Shown here one piece after another: positions 7,174 through 12,882 of a DNA stretch of 17,171 nt; within the stretch, counting starts at the first letter, position 1; each line of letters opens with the position of its first letter. Origin of the DNA: JBEAOO01 sp041164825. GTDB taxonomy: Bacteria; Pseudomonadota; Gammaproteobacteria; Burkholderiales; Burkholderiaceae_C. The DNA lies in assembly GCA_041164825.1 (NCBI GenBank), contig JBEAOO010000193.1:1-17171 (forward strand), read 5' to 3'. Made by a program: the position numbers and the translations under genes. Below the pieces are notes generated by a model. The model was given only the letters and a program-made list of their open reading frames with translations, was not told the DNA's origin and made no database searches.

Positions 7174-7179
7174 TAGAAT
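7174..7179 (+). promoter_or_regulatory. -10-like hexamer before the YegD-like gene
   Basis: TAGAAT (5 of 6 to TATAAT) lies 36 bases before the GTG start in the 111-base gap after dadA. No good -35 hexamer is present at the right distance. Confidence 0.3.
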
Positions 7180-7215
7180 CGCGCCCCATTCTCTGCCTGC
7201 CGACCCCTGCGGTCC

Positions 7216-8553
7216 GTGCCCATTTTGAGCTCCCACGCCGCCACCGACATCCGCGCTACCGACCACTGCGCCATCGACTTCGGCACCTCCAATTCGGCGG
7301 TGGCCCTGCCCGCGTCCGCCCCGGGCGGCAAGCAGCAGTTGGTGGAGATCGAGCCCAACCACCTCACCATGCCCACGGCGGTGTTTTATCACGCCGAAGG
7401 GCGGGGCACCGACGGCCCACCGCGCGCCTTTGGCCGCGCCGCGCTGGCCGCGTATGTGGAAGGCATCGATGGGCGGCTGATGCGCTCGATGAAGAGCATC
7501 CTCGGCTCGTCTTTCGTCAACCAGACCACCGATGTCGGCGGCGGGCGCGGCATGCGCTACCTCGACATCATCGCCAGCACGCTGCGCCACCTGAAGCAGC
7601 GCGCCGAAGCACAGGCCGGCCACGCCGTGAAGCGCGTGGTGATGGGCCGCCCGGTGTATTTTGTGGACGACGATGCGGCGCGCGACGCCCAGGCCCAGGC
7701 CTCGCTCGAAGAAGCTGCGCGCGCCGTGGGCTTCGAGGACGTGCAGTTCCAGTACGAGCCGATTGCCGCCGCGCTGGACCACGAACAGTCGCTGCTCAAG
7801 GAAGAGCGTGTGCTGGTGGTGGACATTGGCGGCGGCACCTCGGACTTCTCGGTGGTGCGTGTGGGCCCGGAGCGCGCCCGCCGCCTCGACCGCAAAGACG
7901 ACATCCTGGCCAACCACGGCGTGCACATCGCCGGCACCGACTTTGACCGCCGCATTGAGCTGTGCAGCGTGCTGCGCGAGTTTGGTTATGGCGCCTTGGG
8001 CCCGAGCCTGAAGGGCCAGCCCGCGCGGGAGGTGCCTGCGGGCGTGTACTTTGACCTCGCCACCTGGCACCTGATCAACACCGTCTACACGCCCGGCCGC
8101 CTGGCCGAGTTGCGCGCGATGAAGCCGTTTTACGGCAACCCGCTGCACCACCAGCGGCTGATGGTGGTGCTGGAAGAGCGCCTGGGGCACGAGCTGGCGG
8201 CGCGCGCCGAGCAGGCCAAGATCGATGTCTCGGGCGGCGAAGCCGCGCTGATCGACCTCAGCCACGTGGAGCGCAGCCTGAGCGTGCTGCTCAGCGAAGG
8301 CGACGCGCTGCAGGCCATTGAGGCCGACATGGCGCGCATCGCCCGGGAAGCGGTGCAGGCGGTGACGCTGGCCGGCTTGCAGCCGGGCCAGATCGACACG
8401 CTGTATTTCACGGGCGGCTCGACCGGCCTGCGGGTGCTGGCCGAGCGCATTGCTGCGGCGTTTCCGGACGCCCGTGTGGTGCGCGGCGACCGCTTTGCCA
8501 GCGTGGCCATGGGCCTGGGCGTGCACGCAAGCCGCTTGTTCGACGCAGGCTGA
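7216..8553 (+). CDS. yegD: Hsp70-like protein, YegD family
   Basis: A 445-residue actin/Hsp70-fold ATPase. The phosphate-1 loop is IDFGTSNSAVAL (19-30), VQFQYEPIAAALDHE corresponds to the connecting region, phosphate-2 is VVDIGGGTSDFS (201-212), and the C-terminal adenosine motif is YFTGGSTGL (near 396-404). It ends just after the ATPase domain, so it lacks the substrate-binding and lid domains of DnaK, as E. coli YegD (450 residues) does. The function of this family is not established; a chaperone-like or regulatory ATPase is assumed. The start is uncertain: GTG at 7216 or TTG at 7225, neither with a clear ribosome-binding site. It may be read with dadA or from its own promoter. Confidence 0.85.
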   Translation: MPILSSHAATDIRATDHCAIDFGTSNSAVALPASAPGGKQQLVEIEPNHLTMPTAVFYHAEGRGTDGPPRAFGRAALAAYVEGIDGRLMRSMKSILGSSFVNQTTDVGGGRGMRYLDIIASTLRHLKQRAEAQAGHAVKRVVMGRPVYFVDDDAARDAQAQASLEEAARAVGFEDVQFQYEPIAAALDHEQSLLKEERVLVVDIGGGTSDFSVVRVGPERARRLDRKDDILANHGVHIAGTDFDRRIELCSVLREFGYGALGPSLKGQPAREVPAGVYFDLATWHLINTVYTPGRLAELRAMKPFYGNPLHHQRLMVVLEERLGHELAARAEQAKIDVSGGEAALIDLSHVERSLSVLLSEGDALQAIEADMARIAREAVQAVTLAGLQPGQIDTLYFTGGSTGLRVLAERIAAAFPDARVVRGDRFASVAMGLGVHASRLFDAG

Positions 8554-8569
8554 GAAAAAGCGGTGGTCA

Positions 8570-8588
8570 CACCGGCTGGGCGCCGGTG
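8570..8588. terminator. Hairpin between convergent yegD-like and UPF0149 genes
   Basis: CACCGGC (8570-8576) and GCCGGTG (8582-8588) form a perfect 7-bp stem around TGGGC in the 46-base gap. An alternative stem pairs GGGCGC (8578-8583) with GCGCCC (8592-8597). No T-run follows on either side, so this is a possible bidirectional stop. Confidence 0.4.
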
Positions 8589-8599
8589 CCAGCGCCCGC

Positions 8600-9388
8600 T
8601 CAGCGGCGCCGCGGGGGGGGCGCGCCGCGGCGGGGCGGGACCGCAGGCGGGCGGGCCGGCTTCTCGTCCACCGGCAGGCTCACGTCGGCCAGCAGCAGCG
8701 TGGCGCGCACCAGCTCTTCCACGGCCACGCTCAGGTCGGCCGGCGGCTCCAGCGATTCGATCTCCTCGATCAGCGCGTCGGCGTCCTCCAAATCGTCGGC
8801 CGCCAGGTGGCGATAGAGCAGCGCCAGCGGCTCGGTGAGCTGCGACTCGTCAAAGCGCATCAGCGCCGGGAAAAACTCTTGCGCGGTGGCAAAACCGGCC
8901 ACCCAGGGGTAGACGGCCTCGGACGGATCGTGGCCCTCGGCCGTGAACTCGCCCTCTTCGGGCGCCAGCTCAAACACCCAGGGGTCAAACCACTCGCGCT
9001 CGGCAATGGCAGCGGCGAGCTCGGCGTGGCGGCGGCGCACCAGCGTCCAGATCGGCCGGGCATCAAAGTCACGCGGCAGCGCGCGGCCATCGGCATCGGT
9101 GATGTGGCGCAGCCAATCGCCGGCCGGAATGGATTGCGGCTGCAAGAGCACGCCGCACAAGAAGCCGTCGACCATGGTGACGTCCAGCGGCTCCAAGGGC
9201 GCGGGCACCTCGTCGAGCAGGGCTTGCAGGCGCGACAGCTCTTGGTCGGTCAGCGCTTGAATCTCCACCGGTGCGGCGGCTCGCGGGGGCCCCGCCGGGC
9301 GGGCCGGGCCGGTCGGACGTTGCGGGCGGGACGGCGCCGCAGACTGACGCTGGGGCGGGCGGGAGGTGGGGTTGCGCGATGTGGCCAT
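8600..9388 (-). CDS. UPF0149/YecA-family protein
   Basis: A 262-residue protein whose middle (about 45-200) matches the UPF0149/YgfB-YecA family: LTDQELSRLQALLDE, VDGFLCGVLLQP and DPWVFELAPEEGEF, followed by YPWVAGFATAQEFFPAL. The family's function is unclear. Both ends look disordered: residues 4-40 are rich in Pro, Arg and Ala, and the last 25 or so are Pro/Arg-rich. The C-terminal SEC-C zinc motif found in many YecA-like proteins is absent. The start at 9388 precedes the Pro/Arg stretch; an internal start is possible, since no ribosome-binding site marks it, but a -10-like hexamer sits 6 bases upstream. It converges on the yegD-like gene. Confidence 0.8.
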   Translation of the reverse strand: MATSRNPTSRPPQRQSAAPSRPQRPTGPARPAGPPRAAAPVEIQALTDQELSRLQALLDEVPAPLEPLDVTMVDGFLCGVLLQPQSIPAGDWLRHITDADGRALPRDFDARPIWTLVRRRHAELAAAIAEREWFDPWVFELAPEEGEFTAEGHDPSEAVYPWVAGFATAQEFFPALMRFDESQLTEPLALLYRHLAADDLEDADALIEEIESLEPPADLSVAVEELVRATLLLADVSLPVDEKPARPPAVPPRRGAPPPRRR

Positions 9389-9394
9389 GGGCCG

Positions 9395-9400
9395 ATTGTC
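9395..9400 (-). promoter_or_regulatory. -10-like hexamer directly before the UPF0149 start
   Basis: On the minus strand GACAAT (4 of 6 to TATAAT) ends 6 bases before the ATG at 9388, which would make the A of ATG position +1. No Shine-Dalgarno sequence is present. The -35 region at 17 bases is TTCGCG; a perfect TTGACA at 9426-9431 is too far away to serve this hexamer. Confidence 0.3.
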
Positions 9401-9545
9401 GTTGCACCCGGGTTGGACGCGAAGCTGTCAACACGCATTGCCCACGTCAGCAGCGCAATGTCCCAGCCGGTGGTTCTGGCCACCGGGGTATCCCCCGCCG
9501 AGACCCCCCTATTGGGGATGGCTGCATCCGCACACGATCCTTACA

Positions 9546-9717
9546 GTCGTTCTCAGTGCTGTCACACGGCGCCCACCGGGCGTGACGAGGTCCGCAACGC
9601 CCGGCCAAACCGCTCCGCGGTTTTGAGACAGGGCGAGAGGCCCGCAACCATCCCAACGACGTCCTTTTTTTTGAAGGACTTGCAGCCCACCTTTCACAAG
9701 AAGGTGGGCTTTTTTTT
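9546..9717 (+). ncRNA. Candidate structured small RNA
   Basis: Both flanking protein genes lie on the minus strand, yet a strong plus-strand terminator ends here, so something is transcribed on the plus strand. The region upstream folds well. GTCGTT (9546-9551) closes with AACGAC (9655-9660), and one hairpin pairs GTCAC (9561-9565) with GTGAC (9582-9586). A second pairs AAACCGC (9607-9613) with GCGGTTT (9617-9623), and a short one pairs GGGC (9631-9634) with GCCC (9640-9643). GGTCCGCAAC (9589) and GGCCCGCAAC (9639) repeat in the gaps between stems and could be exposed pairing seeds. A weak promoter is possible (TTGGGG at 9513, 17 bases, GATCCT). The 5' end is a guess; I recognise no known RNA family. 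Confidence 0.45.
9684..9717 (+). terminator. Strong Rho-independent terminator
   Basis: AGCCCACCTT (9684-9693) and AAGGTGGGCT (9701-9710) form a perfect 10-bp stem with a 7-base loop, followed by an unbroken T-run (9710-9717). This is the only classical intrinsic terminator in the window. It works on the plus strand, although no plus-strand protein gene ends here. A smaller stem with a T-rich loop (GTCCTT 9661-9666, AAGGAC 9674-9679) lies just before it. Confidence 0.85.
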
Positions 9718-9750
9718 GGGCGTTTGCAACACCGTGCCGGGCCCCCGCGC

Positions 9751-10713
9751 TCACGCCATGCTGAACCCCGGCGCCAGCGCCTGCCGAAAATGCGCCACCA
9801 GCGCCTGCACCGCCTTGGGTGTGCTGGGGCTCCAAGGCCGCATGGCGTAAATGCCGTCGCCAAAAAAGCCCACGGTGCGCCAGTCGGGCAGCACGCGCTT
9901 GAGTTTGCCGGCGCGGATGGGGCCCTGGGCACTGAAGTCGGGCAACAAGGCGATGCCCACACCGGCCAACGCCGCGTCGCGCAGGATCTCGCTGTTGCCG
10001 GCGCGCAAGGGACCCTGCACGCCCACGCTGGCGCGCTCGGGGTCGGCCACGTCACCGCGCTCAAAGCGCCACAGTGCGGGGCCAGGCCGCAGGTAAGGCA
10101 GGCAGGCGTGCTGGGCCAGATCGGCCGGATGCGCGGGTTGGCCGTGGCGGCGCAGGTAGGCGCTGCTGGCCACCAGCAGGGTGCGCGATTCGCAGAGCTT
10201 CCAGGCCACGTGGTTGTCGGGCGGCGCGCTGGTGTGGCGGATGGCGAGGTCGAAGCCCTCGTGCGCCAGCGTGATCAGGCGGTCGGACAAATCGAGGTCG
10301 ATGCGGATGTCGGGGTGCAGGCGCAAAAACTCGGCGATCTGCGGCGCCACGTGTTGCCGCCCCAGGGCGACCGGGGTGGTCACGCGCACCAAGCCGCGCG
10401 GTTGCGCGGCCAGGTCGCGCGCGTCCGACACGCTGCGGGCGATCTGCGCAAAGCTTTCCCCCGTTTGGTCGACCAGCGCTTGGCCAGCCTCGGTGAGCCG
10501 CACCGAGCGCGTGGTGCGCTGCACCAGGGGCTGGCCCACCGAGCGCTCCAGGTCGCTGATGCGTTGGCTGACCGCCGCTTTCGACAAACCCAGCCGCTGC
10601 GCCGCCTGCGTGTAGCTGCCGAGTTGCGACAAAAGTGTGAGCGCGTGCACTTGCGGCCAGAGCAGGTCGATGCGGGCGTCGAGGGCGAGAACAGTGGGCT
10701 TGCTGGCGGTCAT
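9751..10713 (-). CDS. LysR-type regulator, divergent from mmsA
   Basis: A 320-residue LysR protein. Its helix-turn-helix region reads GSYTQAAQRLGLSKAAVSQR (32-51), and the substrate domain has features of the CrgA-like group (VRVTTPVALGRQHVAP, DLAIRHT, GIALLPDF). Such proteins usually control the divergent gene, here mmsA, and their own. I chose the ATG at 10713. Further in-frame ATGs at 10743 and 10764 fall inside or above the palindrome and the likely -10 (TAAAAT, 10742-10747, minus strand), which would start transcription near 10735. No Shine-Dalgarno sequence is visible at any choice. The downstream end faces the candidate small RNA on the opposite strand. The effector is unknown; a valine or methylmalonate-semialdehyde-related metabolite is a guess from context. 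Confidence 0.88.
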   Translation of the reverse strand: MTASKPTVLALDARIDLLWPQVHALTLLSQLGSYTQAAQRLGLSKAAVSQRISDLERSVGQPLVQRTTRSVRLTEAGQALVDQTGESFAQIARSVSDARDLAAQPRGLVRVTTPVALGRQHVAPQIAEFLRLHPDIRIDLDLSDRLITLAHEGFDLAIRHTSAPPDNHVAWKLCESRTLLVASSAYLRRHGQPAHPADLAQHACLPYLRPGPALWRFERGDVADPERASVGVQGPLRAGNSEILRDAALAGVGIALLPDFSAQGPIRAGKLKRVLPDWRTVGFFGDGIYAMRPWSPSTPKAVQALVAHFRQALAPGFSMA

Positions 10714-10734
10714 GGGGCAGGGGAAACCAGAACG

Positions 10735-10756
10735 ATTGTTCATTTTACTGAACAAT
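10735..10756. promoter_or_regulatory. Perfect palindrome between lysR and mmsA, likely operator
   Basis: ATTGTTCA-N6-TGAACAAT is a perfect inverted repeat with 8-base arms, containing T-N11-A (T10739, A10751). It covers the best -10 of the minus-strand lysR gene (TAAAAT, 10742-10747). It ends 18 bases before the -35 of the mmsA promoter, which fits autorepression together with control of mmsA. Confidence 0.65.
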
Positions 10757-10774
10757 GAAGTCATGCCAGCGGGA

Positions 10775-10803
10775 TTGCCGCGGCGCCACACGCTGCCTAG
10801 ACT
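10775..10803 (+). promoter_or_regulatory. Sigma70-type promoter of mmsA
   Basis: TTGCCG (10775-10780), a spacer of exactly 17 bases and TAGACT (10798-10803) give a start near 10810. That leaves a leader of about 60 bases ending in TCAGGAG before the ATG at 10869. Confidence 0.55.
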
Positions 10804-10868
10804 GCGCAGCATTCCCCCACCGGACGCCGCCACGGCTTTCGGCCCCTTTTCCCTCAGGAGACACAGCC

Positions 10869-12389
10869 ATGGGCGCCCCCGAAGCTTTCACCGCCACCGC
10901 CGACATCGGCCACTTCATCAACGGCCGCGCCGTGGCCAGCAGCAGCGGCCGCCAGCAGGCCGTGTACAACCCAGCCACCGGCGCCGTGGCGCGCCAAGTG
11001 GCGCTGGGCTCGGTGGACGAGGTGAACGCCGCGGTGGCCGCCGCCAAGGCCGCGTTCCCGGCCTGGTCGGACACGCCGCCGATCCGCCGCGCCCGTGTGA
11101 TGAACAACTTCTTGGCGCTGATGAACCAGCACAAGGACACGCTGGCCGCCATGATCACCGCCGAGCACGGCAAGGTGTTCACCGACGCGCAGGGCGAGGT
11201 GATGCGCGGTATCGACATCATCGAGTTCGCTTGCGGCATTCCGCAATTGCTCAAGGGCGATTTCACCGACCAGGTCTCCACCGGCATCGACAACTGGACC
11301 CTCCGCCAAGCCCTGGGCGTGGTGGCCGGCGTCACGCCGTTCAACTTTCCCGTGATGGTGCCGTGCTGGATGTTCCCGGTGGCCATTGCCTGCGGCAACA
11401 CCTTTGTGCTCAAGCCCAGCGAGCGCGACCCGTCGGCCGCCATTTTCATGGGCGAGCTGCTCAAGCAAGCAGGCCTGCCAGATGGCGTGTTCAACGTGGT
11501 GCAGGGCGACAAGGTGGCGGTCGACACGCTGCTGTCGCACCAGGACGTGAAGGCACTGAGCTTCGTGGGCTCCACGCCGATCGCCCAGTACATCTACGAA
11601 ACCGGCGCGCACCATGGCAAGCGCGTGCAAGCCCTGGGTGGCGCCAAGAACCACATGGTGGTGATGCCCGACGCCAACATCGACCAGGCCGTGGACGCGC
11701 TGATCGGTGCGGCCTACGGCTCGGCCGGTGAGCGCTGCATGGCGATCAGCGTGGCGGTGCTGGTGGGCGATGTGGCCGAGCGCCTGCTGCCGAAGCTGAC
11801 CGAGCGCACCAAGACGCTGAAAATCAAGAACGGCATGGAGCTCGATGCCGAAATGGGCCCGATCGTGACGAAGCAAGCGCTCGATCGCATCGAGGGCTAT
11901 ATCGGCATCGGCGTGGAAGAAGGCGCCACGCTGGTGGTGGACGGCCGCGGCCACAAGGTGCCGGGCCATGAAAACGGCTTCTTCACCGGCGGCACGCTGT
12001 TTGACCACGTCACGCCCGAGATGCGCATCTACAAGGAAGAAATCTTCGGCCCGGTGCTGGCCTGCATGCGCGTGGCTGATTTCGCCGCCGCGGTGGACCT
12101 GATCAACGCCCACGAGTACGGCAACGGCGTGGCCTGTTACACCAGCGACGGCAATGTGGCGCGCGAGTTTGCCCGCCGCATCCAGGTGGGCATGGTGGGC
12201 ATCAATGTGCCGATCCCGGTGCCGATGGCTTGGCACGGCTTTGGCGGCTGGAAGAAGAGCCTGTTTGGCGACATGCACGCCTATGGCGAAGAAGGCGTGC
12301 GCTTCTACACCAAGCAAAAGTCCATCATGCAGCGCTGGCCCGCCAGCACGCCCAAGGGCGCTGAGTTTGTGATGCCGACGGCCAAGTGA
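10869..12389 (+). CDS. mmsA: CoA-acylating methylmalonate-semialdehyde dehydrogenase
   Basis: A 506-residue aldehyde dehydrogenase of the MmsA/IolA group, normal in length. It converts methylmalonate semialdehyde (or malonate semialdehyde) with NAD+ and CoA to propionyl-CoA (or acetyl-CoA), in valine or inositol breakdown in the cytosol. Visible motifs: PFNFPVMVP (157-165), KPSERDP, FVGSTPIAQYIYE with G234, and catalytic Cys290 in GSAGERCMAIS. ALGGAKNH replaces the general-base ELGGK of ordinary aldehyde dehydrogenases, as is usual in the CoA-dependent group. The ATG at 10869 has AGGAG at a good distance; the frame extends to 10755 but runs across the promoter. No other valine or inositol gene is in view, so the pathway is inferred. 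Confidence 0.93.
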   Translation: MGAPEAFTATADIGHFINGRAVASSSGRQQAVYNPATGAVARQVALGSVDEVNAAVAAAKAAFPAWSDTPPIRRARVMNNFLALMNQHKDTLAAMITAEHGKVFTDAQGEVMRGIDIIEFACGIPQLLKGDFTDQVSTGIDNWTLRQALGVVAGVTPFNFPVMVPCWMFPVAIACGNTFVLKPSERDPSAAIFMGELLKQAGLPDGVFNVVQGDKVAVDTLLSHQDVKALSFVGSTPIAQYIYETGAHHGKRVQALGGAKNHMVVMPDANIDQAVDALIGAAYGSAGERCMAISVAVLVGDVAERLLPKLTERTKTLKIKNGMELDAEMGPIVTKQALDRIEGYIGIGVEEGATLVVDGRGHKVPGHENGFFTGGTLFDHVTPEMRIYKEEIFGPVLACMRVADFAAAVDLINAHEYGNGVACYTSDGNVAREFARRIQVGMVGINVPIPVPMAWHGFGGWKKSLFGDMHAYGEEGVRFYTKQKSIMQRWPASTPKGAEFVMPTAK

Positions 12390-12401
12390 TGGCGTGAAGC
12401 G

Positions 12402-12440
12402 ATGCGGCGGGGCGGGCTCCGCGGCCTGCCCCGCTCGCAT
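12402..12440 (+). terminator. Long GC-rich hairpin after mmsA
   Basis: GCGGGGCGGGC (12407-12417) pairs with GCCTGCCCCGC (12424-12434), one pair being G-U. The stem continues, after a 1-base bulge, with ATGCG (12402-12406) and CGCAT (12436-12440). It begins 13 bases after the stop codon. No T-run follows, so it may protect the mRNA end rather than terminate by itself. It does not contain the boxes of the repeat family. Confidence 0.5.
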
Positions 12441-12469
12441 GAATTAGTGTTCCAGAAAGCGAATTCACC

Positions 12470-12686
12470 GTGGCAGGGCAATTCGGCGCTCGGCACGTTG
12501 CCGCTCTTTGCGTGAGCCCGCTTCCCGTTCGACGTTCGATGCGAGGGTGGCGATGGGCCGAGCCGATTGGCTCCGTGTCCCCCGGGCCCGCTGCGCGTGC
12601 CCTCCTCCTTGACCTCCGCAAATCGGCTCGGCCCATCACCACCCCCACCAGCACCGCGGTGTGCGGCGCGATTGCGTGCCACCGTT
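12470..12686 (-). repeat. Dispersed intergenic repeat, long copy B
   Basis: Read on the minus strand from 12686, this region follows 1-218 throughout: AACGGTGG, CCGCGGTG, GGTGATGGGCC, the two-box hairpin, GGCCCATCGCC, two TCGAACG units, and CCGAGCGCCGAATT. Together with copy C it fills most of the 493-base gap between the convergent mmsA and glucokinase genes. The remainder (12793-12882) shows nothing I can name. Confidence 0.7.
12549..12640 (-). repeat. Snap-back hairpin element, copy B
   Basis: On the minus strand the outer stem pairs 12621-12640 with 12549-12568 (one G-U at 12638/12551). After one mismatch (12620/12569) it continues with two more pairs. Box 1 is GGAGGTCAAGGAGGA (12617 down to 12603), 13 of 15 identical to copies A and C. 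Box 2 is GGGGGACACGGA (12583 down to 12572), 11 of 12 identical. The inner stem (12602-12595 with 12591-12584) has one mismatch and again a GCA loop. Confidence 0.75.
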
Positions 12687-12691
12687 GGTTC

Positions 12692-12793
12692 GGGGGAGGG
12701 CTGTGCCGCATTCGCTTTGCGCAGGTCAAGGGGGAGCCGGCCGCAGGCCGGCGGAGGACACGGAGCAAAGCGAGTGCGGCACAGCCCTCCCCT
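12692..12793 (+). repeat. Snap-back hairpin element, copy C
   Basis: Bases 12693-12720 pair with 12765-12792 over 28 positions, 27 of them Watson-Crick and one G-U (T12711-G12774); G12692-T12793 adds a terminal wobble. Box 1 (12721-12735) and box 2 (12753-12764) are identical to those of copy A. The inner stem is GCCGGCC/GGCCGGC (12736-12742, 12746-12752) with a GCA loop. Outer and inner stem sequences are unrelated to those of copy A. It is oriented head to head with copy B, 51 bases away. Confidence 0.8.
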
Positions 12794-12882
12794 TGCGCCA
12801 GCAGCAGGATGCGTTGAGCGTCAGGGTCGACAACAGCCCCTCTGTCTCCCGCAGGCTGGGTGCCGTCGAACCCGAAGATGCA

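Noticed and set aside
5761..8526. A 921-codon open frame on the minus strand
   Set aside because: It lies antisense to dadA and the yegD-like gene, crosses both and their gap, and is rich in His, Gly, Ala and Arg with no domain. This is a codon-bias shadow.
9546..9660. 6S RNA or 4.5S SRP RNA
   Set aside because: A CGCTCCGCGGTT segment recalls E. coli 6S RNA, but it is simply one arm of a small hairpin here and the long single stem of 6S is missing. The SRP GGAAGGAAGCAGCC loop signature is also absent.
12692..12793. Integron attC site
   Set aside because: It is a long imperfect palindrome, but the RYYYAAC and GTTRRRY core sites are absent and no cassette arrangement is present.
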